In this document: one piece after another, positions 1 to 5,222 of the stretch
How positions within the stretch are numbered: the first letter of the stretch is position 1
Layout of the letters: every line of letters starts with the position of its first letter
NCBI GenBank assembly: GCA_913046025.1
Contig: CAJWRP010000211.1
Location: 1-5,222 of the forward strand
Reading direction: 5' to 3'
Origin: an uncultured Chloroflexota bacterium
Lineage (GTDB): Bacteria > Chloroflexota > Dehalococcoidia > SAR202 > UBA11138
DNA: 5,222 bases
Position numbers and translations under genes: made by a program
Notes under the pieces: generated by a model
Databases searched by the model: none
What the model was told of the DNA's origin: nothing
Seen by the model: the letters and a program-made list of their open reading frames with translations, nothing else

Positions 1-560
1 AGGCTCTTGTACAGCGTCGCTGTCTTGTCCTTCACGCGAATATCCGGCGAAAGCACAATCAGCCACTCCAGGTCAGCGAGCGGCACAGGCCGGATGCGTT
101 CTCCCCGACCCAGGGCAATAGCTGTCCCGCCCTTCAGCAGGAACGGCACGTCAGAGCCAAGCTCAGCCGCAATTTCCGACAGCTCCTTCAGAGTCAGGTT
201 CAGACCCCACATGTCGTTGAGGCCAACTAGGGTGGTCGCCGCGTCGCTGCTGCCGCCGCCCATGCCGGCAGCCAGCGGTATGTTTTTCTGGATTTTTATG
301 AAAACTCCTGCGTCCGTCTTCGTCTTCTCTTTAAGTAGATTTGCGGCGCGGATAGCTAGATTGTTCTCGGACTGTAACTCCTCAACATCACACTCCACGG
401 CGATCCCGTCCGACGGCGTCAGGGTCACGGTGTCGTACAGATCAATGGTCTGCATAATGGAAGCCACGTCATGGTAGCCATCAGCGCGACGCCCCAGTAC
501 CTCTAGAGTGAGGTTGATCTTGGCGTAGGCCTTAAGGGTTATTTCGGACTTGGAACTCAT
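1..560 (-). CDS. ispE: 4-diphosphocytidyl-2-C-methyl-D-erythritol kinase IspE, 3' end cut by window
   Basis: IspE is the cytoplasmic GHMP-family kinase that phosphorylates CDP-methylerythritol at the 2-hydroxyl using ATP, in the MEP pathway to isoprenoid precursors. The sequence shows the N-terminal AYAKINLTLEVLGRRADGYH block (residues 11-30, with the expected catalytic Lys14), the glycine-rich ATP loop PLAAGMGGGSSDAA (95-108) and GSDVPFLL (135-142) with the expected catalytic Asp137. About 186 codons are visible; the family is usually near 280-300 residues, so roughly the last third lies outside the window. The ATG at 560-558 is the first start after an in-frame TGA and places the AYAKIN motif at the normal distance from the N-terminus. 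A GGAG lies only 2 nt before the ATG, and an AGGA further up is a better-spaced ribosome site. It is 67 bp downstream of rsmA on the same strand and is probably co-transcribed with it; rsmA and ispE are also near each other in Bacillus. Confidence 0.97.
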   Translation of the reverse strand, partial: MSSKSEITLKAYAKINLTLEVLGRRADGYHDVASIMQTIDLYDTVTLTPSDGIAVECDVEELQSENNLAIRAANLLKEKTKTDAGVFIKIQKNIPLAAGMGGGSSDAATTLVGLNDMWGLNLTLKELSEIAAELGSDVPFLLKGGTAIALGRGERIRPVPLADLEWLIVLSPDIRVKDKTATLYKS

Positions 561-574
561 TACTCCAATCCTAA

Positions 575-599
575 CCCTCTCCCATCAAAGGGGGAAGGG
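575..599. repeat. GC-rich imperfect palindrome between rsmA and ispE (REP-like)
   Basis: The plus strand has CCCTCTCCC at 575-583 and a complementary arm at 591-599, giving a nine-position stem with one C/A mismatch and one G/U pair, around a loop of about seven bases. The flanking CCTAACCCTCTCCC wording resembles a common class of dispersed intergenic palindromes (CCTAACCCTCTCCC ... GGGAGAGGG) found in many bacterial genomes. In the rsmA-to-ispE transcript it would form a hairpin without a following U-run, so it looks more like a repeat or mRNA-stability element than a terminator. Assignment to a repeat family is inference, because only one clear copy lies in the window. Confidence 0.45.
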
Positions 600-627
600 A
601 TTTATTGCATCTGAGAGTAGCCGAACA

Positions 628-1455
628 TTACATGTCGGCCGTCTGCCGACCCGACGCCTGATACAAGCGTCCCCAGTCTTCCACACTCAGCGTCTGCGGG
701 CGTCGCCTGGGATCAATGTCGGAGTCCAGCAGCATCCGCTCCGCAACAGCTCTGGAAATACCCATCCCATGCTGAAGGCAGTTGTGGACCTGCTTGCGCG
801 GCGCTGAAAACCCAGCCCGGACCAATGTGAAGAAGAGGTCGATTGAGTCAAGCTCCACGGCAGGGCTATCGAAGACATCGATGCGAACGATAGCGGAGGT
901 CACCTTGGGCGCAGGGCGGAAGGCCTTAGGCGGTACACTGGCCACAATTCTGGCGCTTCCGTAAAGCTGAGTAGCCACAGACAGTAAGCTCATGTGGCCT
1001 GGCTCGGCGGTCATGTTGCGAGCCACCTCGCGCTGCACCATGAATACCATGAGCGAAGGCTTATGCTCCGCCTCTAGGAATCGCCGAACGATGGGTAAGG
1101 CGGCGTAGTACGGCAGGTTCGCCACTATCTTATACGATCTATCGACTGCCACCAGGGAAGCTATATCTACGTCGCGAGCATCCGCATGAATGATTCGGAC
1201 GTTAGGTTGGCTCTGAAATTCCAGTTGCAAACTAATGGAGAGTACGTCGTCTAGCTCAATGGCCACAATTTCCGTCTCTGTGCCAGCCAGTTCGCGAGTC
1301 AAAATGCCCTTACCCGGGCCTATCTCCACCACGATGTCATCAACCGTTACGTCTGCGGCCTGCATTATCCGGCCCAGAATGCGCCTGTCCACCAGAAAGT
1401 TCTGGCCCAGGGATTTCTTTGCTTTGGACTGGCGAAGTGCGGAGGTGATGAACAG
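628..1455 (-). CDS. rsmA: 16S rRNA (adenine(1518)-N6/adenine(1519)-N6)-dimethyltransferase RsmA (KsgA); start uncertain
   Basis: RsmA dimethylates two adjacent adenines in the 3'-terminal helix 45 of 16S rRNA during late 30S assembly, using S-adenosylmethionine. Visible family marks are KKSLGQNFLVDRR at the N-terminus (1419 down to about 1382), the SAM-binding motif EIGPGKG, the catalytic NLPYY motif, MVQREVARNM, a FRPAPKVTSAIV block and the small helical C-terminal domain ending in ADM-stop. The stop TAA is at 630-628. The start is a problem. The frame is open back to a TAG at 1479-1477, but it contains no ATG, GTG or TTG before the GTG at 1392, which lies inside the conserved FLVDRR segment and would remove the QNF region. 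I give CTG at 1455 as a provisional boundary. ATC at 1449, eight bases after a GGAG, is another possibility. An ATG at 1463 is out of frame by one missing base, so an assembly error or frameshift is possible. Length from 1455 is 275 codons, normal for the family. Confidence 0.95.
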   Translation of the reverse strand: MFITSALRQSKAKKSLGQNFLVDRRILGRIMQAADVTVDDIVVEIGPGKGILTRELAGTETEIVAIELDDVLSISLQLEFQSQPNVRIIHADARDVDIASLVAVDRSYKIVANLPYYAALPIVRRFLEAEHKPSLMVFMVQREVARNMTAEPGHMSLLSVATQLYGSARIVASVPPKAFRPAPKVTSAIVRIDVFDSPAVELDSIDLFFTLVRAGFSAPRKQVHNCLQHGMGISRAVAERMLLDSDIDPRRRPQTLSVEDWGRLYQASGRQTADM

Positions 1456-1463
1456 TGCTCCAT

Positions 1464-1564
1464 GTGGAGGATTCCACTATGATAGCCTTCCCCTGGTCGG
1501 CAGAGGAAGGGACAACCTATGCTGTAAGGAAACGATACTGAAAGAGTTTTAGGAACGAGGAAAA
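1464..1564 (-). other. SRP RNA to rsmA spacer, possible weak promoter
   Basis: This stretch is the 5' flank of rsmA and the 3' flank of the SRP RNA. On the minus strand a TATCAT hexamer (1484-1479) would make a -10 box, but the -35 position (TCCTCT) is poor, so promoter assignment is weak. A small perfect hairpin, GTGGA-ATCC-TCCAC, lies at 1476-1463 immediately before the out-of-frame ATG at 1463 and could influence initiation. If the weak promoter is not used, rsmA would depend on read-through from the SRP RNA gene. Confidence 0.3.
1486..1510. repeat. Short inverted repeat upstream of rsmA
   Basis: CCTTCC at 1486-1491 pairs with GGAAGG at 1505-1510; two more pairs form after a C/A mismatch, leaving a seven-base loop. 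In the minus-strand transcript the hairpin falls between the SRP RNA and rsmA. No U-run follows it, so it is not a convincing intrinsic terminator. Its arms begin with the same TCCCTTCC wording as the palindrome at 575-599, so it may be a decayed copy of the same element, but the similarity is short. Confidence 0.35.
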
Positions 1565-1832
1565 GGCCGTGCACCCCCGTTCGTTCACTGCCTTTGGCGT
1601 ATCAGGTGAAACCGACTCGAGCCAGGTGAACCTACGGCACCCGGAATATGCCTCTTACCGCTGCTTCCTTCCGGACCTGACGGGATTCGCGGCCATCCGC
1701 CGCGTAGGACCCAACTCTCAACATCGGAATTCACCGAAAGAGGCCTCAAGCACGCGCCCTCTCGGAGGAATTCAGTCTCGCTAGAGCGGATTGCGAGTAC
1801 AGGGCACCGCTATCTCCCCACCTAGCACGACC
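1565..1832 (-). ncRNA. ffs: Large-type bacterial signal recognition particle RNA (Alu plus S domain)
   Basis: This RNA is the scaffold of the SRP, which binds Ffh and directs ribosomes making membrane and secreted proteins to FtsY and the Sec translocon. The minus strand carries the domain IV signature TCAGGTCCGGAAGGAAGCAG (1680-1661), with the GGAA tetraloop and the Ffh-binding internal loop. Its 5' part (GGTGGGGAGATAGCGGTGCC and then a CGCAATCCGCTCTAGCG block) closely resembles the Alu domain of the Bacillus scRNA. The ends are set by pairing: GGTCGTGC at 1832-1825 pairs over all eight positions, with one G/U, with GCACGGCC at 1572-1565. That gives about 268 nt, in line with the large SRP RNAs near 270 nt and unlike the 114-nt E. 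coli 4.5S form. Four T residues follow the 3' end (1564-1561), a weak termination signal. Exact ends could differ by a few bases. Confidence 0.97.
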
Positions 1833-1839
1833 ATATTTA

Positions 1840-1868
1840 ATGTTAGTTGAGGTGTTAGAGAGTGTCAA
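1840..1868 (-). promoter_or_regulatory. Sigma-70-like promoter of the SRP RNA gene
   Basis: On the minus strand a perfect -35 box TTGACA (1868-1863) is followed by exactly 17 nt and then TAACAT (1845-1840), which matches four of six positions of TATAAT. Seven more bases lead to G1832, the 5' end predicted independently from the closing helix of the SRP RNA. This agreement between promoter geometry and RNA end supports both calls. No factor-binding site is evident, and constitutive housekeeping expression is the likely mode. Confidence 0.8.
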
Positions 1869-1896
1869 CGAGATTTCTAGTTTTCAGTTATTGGTG

Positions 1897-1940
1897 GTTA
1901 GTTATTAGTATTTCGCATGGCAAAGGGACTAACAACTAAC
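1897..1940. repeat. AT-rich 13-bp inverted repeat with heptamer periodicity, downstream of lepA
   Basis: GTTAGTTATTAGT at 1897-1909 is the reverse complement of ACTAACAACTAAC at 1928-1940 except for one position, which is a G/U pair in the minus-strand (lepA) transcript. The loop is 18 nt. The right arm and its flank (1928-1947) show a seven-base period of about three units of AACTAAC-type sequence, and a partial extra copy (AGTTATTGG) lies just left of the left arm. The stem begins 9 nt after the lepA stop codon, where a terminator is expected, but no U-run follows it in the lepA direction. It could be a 3' mRNA-stability hairpin, an atypical terminator or a small dispersed repeat. Between it and the SRP promoter I see nothing else. 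Confidence 0.6.
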
Positions 1941-1949
1941 AACTAATGA

Positions 1950-3773
1950 CTATTTACTTACTTTCAATATACTTAGGAAGGCTTCTTGGGGTATATCTAC
2001 GTTGCCAACCCGTTTCATGCGCTTCTTGCCCTCGGCCTGCTTTTGAAGGAGCTTGCGCTTGCGAGTTATGTCGCCGCCGTAGCACTTGGCAATAACGTCC
2101 TTGCGCAACGCACGGATAGTCTCCCTAGAGATGATCTTACGGCCAATGGCGGCCTGGATTGGCACTTCGAACAGCTGCCTGGGAATCAGCTCCTTGAGCT
2201 TTGTAACCAGTTCCCTACCCTGATAGTAGGCATTGTCTCGATGCGCAATGATCGAAAGGGCGTCCACCGGGTCACCGTTGACCAGAATGTCCACTCTCGA
2301 TAGCTTGCCTGGCTTGTAACCCGTAACTGAATAGTCCATGGAGGCGTAGCCCTGAGTGCGCGCCTTAAGCTGGTCGAAGAAATCGATCAGCACCTCAGAA
2401 AGAGGCACGTTGAACTCCATCAACACCCTGGGAGCAGAGGTACCTCCGCTGGACTCGTTTTGCAGGTACTCCATGCGCGTATGCTCACCACGGCGTGAGC
2501 GTACCAGCTCCATGACAGGCCCAATAAAGTTGGCCGGCGCGATGATACTCAGATCAAGCCACGGCTCCTCAATGGACACAATGTACGAGCTATCCGGTAG
2601 CTTGGCAGGGCTGTCGATCTCTTCAGTATGGCCATCGGTGAAAATAACGTTGTACGCCACACTGGGCGCTGTCGCCAAAAGAGTGAGGTCGTATTCGCGT
2701 TCCAGTCGCTCCTGAACTATGTCCATGTGTAGCAGACCGAGGAATCCGCAGCGGAATCCCGAACCCAGCGCCATGGAGTTCTCAGGCTGGAAGGTCAATG
2801 CGGCATCGTTAAGTTGAAGCTTCTCCAGCGCCACACGAAGGTCTAAATACTCCTCGCCATCAGCTGGATAGAGCCCAGCGAAGACCATGGGCTTGAGAGG
2901 CTGATAACCTTTCAGCGCCTCTGTTGCGCCATTGGCAGCCAGTGTAATAGTGTCGCCCACCGGGGCATCACCCACGCTCTTGAACCCGGTCGCAATGTAC
3001 CCAACCTCCCCTGCCTTTAGGCTTGGGACACTGGTTGGCTTGGGCTTGAATATGCCCACCTCTAACACATCGCTCTGGTTCCCGTTGGACATCACGCTGA
3101 CGCGGCTACCCGACGGCACCTCGCCTTCAACGATTCGCACATAAGCGATAACGCCTTTGTAAGTATCGTACTTGGAGTCGAATATCATTGCCCTTAGAGG
3201 AGCCGTATCCGAGCCCTCGGGCGGAGGGACGCGTGCCGCGATGGCTTCGAGTATGTCTTTAACGCCCTCGCCGGACTTGCCAGATGCAAAGACAACCTCG
3301 TCGTCCTTGAAGCCAAAGGCCTGCGTTACCTCATTGGCAACCCGTTCCGGCTCCGCTACCTCCAGGTCGATCTTGTTAATGACGGGGATAATCTCCAGGT
3401 CGTGCTCCATCGCCAGATAGACGTTAGCCAGAGTCTGAGCTTGAATACCCTGTGTAGCGTCCACTATAAGCAGGGCGCCCTCACATGCAGCCAGGCTTCG
3501 GGAGACCTCGTAGGAGAAGTCGACGTGGCCAGGGGTGTCGATGAGGTTAAACTGGTACTCCTGCCCAGAGTCGCTCTTGTAATCAAGGCGCACGGCCTGC
3601 GCCTTGATGGTGATGCCGCGCTCTCGCTCCAGGTCCATACTATCCAGGATCTGTTCGACCATGTCCCGCTCCTCAACGGCGCCTGTGTACTGCAGCAGAC
3701 GGTCCGCTAAGGTGGATTTGCCATGATCGATATGCGCAATTATACAGAAGTTACGTGTGAACTTAGATTCCAT
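1950..3773 (-). CDS. lepA: Elongation factor 4 (LepA), translational GTPase
   Basis: LepA/EF4 is a ribosome-binding GTPase paralogous to EF-G. It has been implicated in back-translocation, stress recovery and 30S biogenesis. The 607-residue protein has the normal family length. GTPase motifs are in order: G1 AHIDHGKST (13-21), switch I RERGIT (50-55), G3 DTPGHVDF (79-86) and G4 NKID (133-136). The G5-like segment is ASGKSGEGV (163-171), where most homologues have SAK, a mild substitution. Domain II, the EF-G-like III and V domains (including the [16 protein letters not shown] block) and the LepA-specific C-terminal domain ([18 protein letters not shown], then [20 protein letters not shown]) are all present, ending in LKVSK-TAG. 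The start is ATG at 3773-3771, which puts the G1 motif at the usual place; no Shine-Dalgarno sequence precedes it. It is transcribed away from the plus-strand peptidase-like gene and towards the SRP RNA, which has its own promoter. Confidence 0.99.
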   Translation of the reverse strand: MESKFTRNFCIIAHIDHGKSTLADRLLQYTGAVEERDMVEQILDSMDLERERGITIKAQAVRLDYKSDSGQEYQFNLIDTPGHVDFSYEVSRSLAACEGALLIVDATQGIQAQTLANVYLAMEHDLEIIPVINKIDLEVAEPERVANEVTQAFGFKDDEVVFASGKSGEGVKDILEAIAARVPPPEGSDTAPLRAMIFDSKYDTYKGVIAYVRIVEGEVPSGSRVSVMSNGNQSDVLEVGIFKPKPTSVPSLKAGEVGYIATGFKSVGDAPVGDTITLAANGATEALKGYQPLKPMVFAGLYPADGEEYLDLRVALEKLQLNDAALTFQPENSMALGSGFRCGFLGLLHMDIVQERLEREYDLTLLATAPSVAYNVIFTDGHTEEIDSPAKLPDSSYIVSIEEPWLDLSIIAPANFIGPVMELVRSRRGEHTRMEYLQNESSGGTSAPRVLMEFNVPLSEVLIDFFDQLKARTQGYASMDYSVTGYKPGKLSRVDILVNGDPVDALSIIAHRDNAYYQGRELVTKLKELIPRQLFEVPIQAAIGRKIISRETIRALRKDVIAKCYGGDITRKRKLLQKQAEGKKRMKRVGNVDIPQEAFLSILKVSK

Positions 3774-3967
3774 ATAACTATGGTAACACCGGTAACTAAA
3801 GGTGGTCTAGGACAATTTGGATAAGGACTACATCACCAGAAACGTCTATATAGCGACAATATTCCCCAAAGGACTCGCTACTCCCCTTTGATACGATTGT
3901 TTTGTTAGTGATTGTCGCCCGCCGCCTCGAGCCAGTAAGGCGTCCAAAGCTGCAAGGTCCCCTTGGT
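3774..3967. other. Divergent intergenic region between lepA and the peptidase-like lipoprotein gene
   Basis: This region must contain promoters for both flanking genes, but I find no pair of -35/-10 boxes convincing enough to name. Visible structure is modest. Two GGTAAC direct repeats (3782-3787 and 3791-3796) lie just upstream of the lepA start. A six-base inverted repeat CAAAGG/CCTTTG (3867-3872 and 3885-3890) has a 12-base loop. A short hairpin CAAGG-TCC-CCTTG (3953-3965) lies just before the ribosome site of the plus-strand gene. Any of these could be an operator or leader element; none is demonstrated. No small gene is supported here. Confidence 0.5.
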
Positions 3968-3973
3968 AAGGAG
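3968..3973 (+). promoter_or_regulatory. Shine-Dalgarno site for the peptidase-like lipoprotein gene
   Basis: AAGGAG is followed by six bases and then ATG at 3980. This is a strong, well-spaced ribosome site and decides the start of the plus-strand gene. The bases CCTT at 3961-3964 could pair either with the AAGG of this site or with the AAGG at 3954-3957, so alternative small hairpins could mask or expose it. Confidence 0.8.
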
Positions 3974-3979
3974 CCAGAT

Positions 3980-5222
3980 ATGAAGAAGAAAACAATTGCC
4001 CTTACTTCCGCGTTATTCCTTCTGTTCAGCATAGCCTGTGGTGTGCCGCAGGAGCAGTTTGACGCCCTGGCGACCGACTTGGAAGGGCGGAAGGCTGATC
4101 TTATCGGTATGCAAGATAGCGTTACAGGCATGCAGGCTCGCATTTCTGAGCTTCAGGACGCGTCTACGGTGACTGCCAAGGTGGTTCTGGCTCTGGGGCG
4201 AGACATTACAGAGTTGCAGGGTGAGCTAGAGGACAGCAAGAGCCTCTTGAGTGGAACAGAATTAACACTTACTGAAAAATCGGACCAGCTTGCCGAATCC
4301 GAAGAGTCAATAACTACTCTTTCAGACAACTTAGAAGCCCGGGATGAGGAGATCAAAGGGCTAAGTCAGGAAGTCGAAGGCTTGATTCAAAAATTCGCAG
4401 TTAGTGAGGCCAACGTCGCCGACTTAAAGCAAAGCCTTGCTTCGCGGGATGCTGAACTTGAGGACAGCCAACAAGAGGCCAGCAACCTTGACACCGAACT
4501 GAGCCGGGCGAACAAGGCCAAAACAGTTCTGGATTCGCTGGTTGCCGATTTGCAGGCACAGGTGAGCCTTAACTCGGAGGCAGAGGTTCAGGCGGAGATC
4601 AACGCCCTTATCGTCAAACGAGACGCGCTGGTCACCAAGGTCAAGCAACTGGCAACGCTTACGGAGGGCTATCTATTGCGCCCTGATGTAGAGATCAACA
4701 CATTTGCACTGGGCTGCACGGGTAGCATGCTGCCAGTCCTACACTGCGGTGACATTGTCATAATGCAGACCAACCTGAAGCATCGAGACATTCAAAAGGG
4801 CGACATCATCAGTTTTCAACGACAGGACTGCCTCACAGATCGCACTATGACAGGCTCGACAATTTTGCATCGCGTCGTGGATATTGGCAACGACTGGTTC
4901 GTAACCCAGGGCGACAATAACTATACGGTGGACAGCTGCCGTGTGCCCATTAGCAACGTTAAGGGAAAGCTACTGGCATTCATCGAGGACATATATCCAG
5001 AGGACTACGTGGTAACCGCCAACTATGAGGCGATCAAGACAAAATACAATGATCGAAAGGAAAGGTTCGACAGAGACCGGGCCAATTATCAGGAGCAGCT
5101 GGAACTACTAGAAGACGCAGAAGATGATTACTACGACGGCACGATCAGATTCTCTAGTTACAAGAATATCTTGGAGGACACCAAAGGGGATTTGCTATCC
5201 CTGAAGCGACTCAACGTGGAGT
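3980..5222 (+). CDS. Predicted coiled-coil lipoprotein with S26 (SipW/ER-type) signal-peptidase-like domain, 3' end cut by window
   Basis: I do not recognise a named gene; 414 codons are open to the window edge. Residues 1-19 form a lipoprotein signal: MKKK, a hydrophobic stretch, then FSIA before Cys20, which would be lipid-modified. The -3 position is Ser, a less common lipobox. Residues about 22-228 are rich in Glu, Gln, Leu, Ser and Asp with heptad-like spacing and almost no Pro or Gly, indicating a long coiled coil. Residues 240-338 resemble S26B peptidases (archaeal, ER and SipW type): GCTGSMLPVLHCGDIVIM with the predicted nucleophile Ser249, KGDIISF (273-279), ILHRVVDIG with predicted His297 in place of the bacterial Lys, and VTQGDNN (308-314) with Asp312. 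Residues about 345-414 are charged and probably coiled coil again. No transmembrane helix precedes Ser249, unlike normal signal peptidases. The product would sit on the outer face of the cytoplasmic membrane on a stalk. Substrates are unknown; a maturation protease for particular exported proteins is the best inference. The start is fixed by AAGGAG six bases upstream and by the signal peptide. Confidence 0.88.
   Translation, partial: MKKKTIALTSALFLLFSIACGVPQEQFDALATDLEGRKADLIGMQDSVTGMQARISELQDASTVTAKVVLALGRDITELQGELEDSKSLLSGTELTLTEKSDQLAESEESITTLSDNLEARDEEIKGLSQEVEGLIQKFAVSEANVADLKQSLASRDAELEDSQQEASNLDTELSRANKAKTVLDSLVADLQAQVSLNSEAEVQAEINALIVKRDALVTKVKQLATLTEGYLLRPDVEINTFALGCTGSMLPVLHCGDIVIMQTNLKHRDIQKGDIISFQRQDCLTDRTMTGSTILHRVVDIGNDWFVTQGDNNYTVDSCRVPISNVKGKLLAFIEDIYPEDYVVTANYEAIKTKYNDRKERFDRDRANYQEQLELLEDAEDDYYDGTIRFSSYKNILEDTKGDLLSLKRLNVE

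Noticed and set aside
7..477. Plus-strand open frame of 156 codons
   Set aside because: It is antisense to ispE, which has clear GHMP-kinase motifs over the same bases; the Ser/Arg-rich product looks like a shadow.
550..807. Plus-strand open frame of 85 codons through the rsmA-ispE gap
   Set aside because: It reads through the palindrome and antisense to rsmA; peptides of this sort are a known artefact of REP-like repeats.
1365..1574. Minus-strand open frame of 69 codons overlapping the 5' end of rsmA
   Set aside because: It is rsmA read in another frame plus spacer; it loses the KKSLGQNF homology. Its internal ATG at 1463 is discussed only as a possible rsmA start.
1569..1784. Plus-strand open frame of 71 codons
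   Set aside because: It lies antisense within the SRP RNA gene; the RNA signature and closing helix explain the sequence.
1897..1940. Intrinsic terminator for lepA
   Set aside because: The stem is AT-rich and no U-run follows in the lepA direction, so I list it as an inverted repeat only.
2356..2715. Plus-strand open frames antisense to lepA (this and several others between 1986 and 3710)
   Set aside because: lepA is unambiguous over the whole stretch; these frames have no independent support.
3841..3900. Possible promoters using TATATA (3847-3852) or TACGAT (3892-3897)
   Set aside because: No acceptable -35 hexamer lies at 16-18 bases from either box on the relevant strand.
3796..4143. 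Minus-strand open frame of 115 codons across the lepA upstream region and start of the plus-strand gene
   Set aside because: It is antisense to the signal peptide and stalk of the plus-strand gene, starts inside that coding region, has a Cys/Arg/Ser-rich composition typical of a shadow frame and shows no recognisable motif.
1..5222. tRNA genes, CRISPR arrays, insertion sequences or transposase genes
   Set aside because: I saw no cloverleaf, no regularly spaced repeat-spacer array and no transposase-like coding sequence.

Overview
The window reads as ordinary bacterial housekeeping DNA on the minus strand, followed by one unusual gene on the plus strand. Base composition is close to balanced. 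Three lines of evidence point away from Proteobacteria: a large, Alu-domain-containing SRP RNA, an rsmA-ispE pair, and a lipoprotein with an ER/SipW-type peptidase domain. Chloroflexota (a Dehalococcoidia/SAR202-like lineage) is my best guess, but this is inference from general style and no marker in the window proves it. Firmicutes-like lineages are not excluded.

Layout from left to right. Positions 1-560 (minus) hold the N-terminal 186 codons of ispE (MEP isoprenoid pathway kinase), cut by the window edge. A 67-bp gap with a GC-rich imperfect hairpin of REP-like appearance separates it from rsmA/ksgA (628 to about 1455, minus), the 16S rRNA dimethyladenosine methyltransferase. The reading frame of rsmA has no ATG, GTG or TTG upstream of its conserved N-terminal SLGQNF motif. 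Positions 1565-1832 (minus) encode a large-type SRP RNA with its own well-formed sigma-70-like promoter at 1840-1868. Positions 1897-1940 form a long AT-rich inverted repeat just after the end of lepA. lepA (elongation factor 4) fills 1950-3773 (minus).

A 206-bp divergent intergenic region follows. Then a plus-strand gene starts at 3980 and runs off the right edge. It encodes a predicted lipoprotein with a coiled-coil stalk of about 200 residues, an S26 signal-peptidase-like catalytic domain with a Ser-His dyad, and a second charged, coiled-coil-like tail.

Functionally, the minus-strand genes serve ribosome maturation (rsmA), translation (lepA), targeting of nascent chains to the membrane (SRP RNA) and isoprenoid precursor synthesis (ispE). 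The plus-strand gene is the most novel object here. A signal-peptidase-type active site appears to have lost its adjacent transmembrane anchor and been placed on a lipid-anchored stalk. It lies next to lepA, whose E. coli homologue is co-transcribed with leader peptidase lepB, and 2 kb from the SRP RNA gene.
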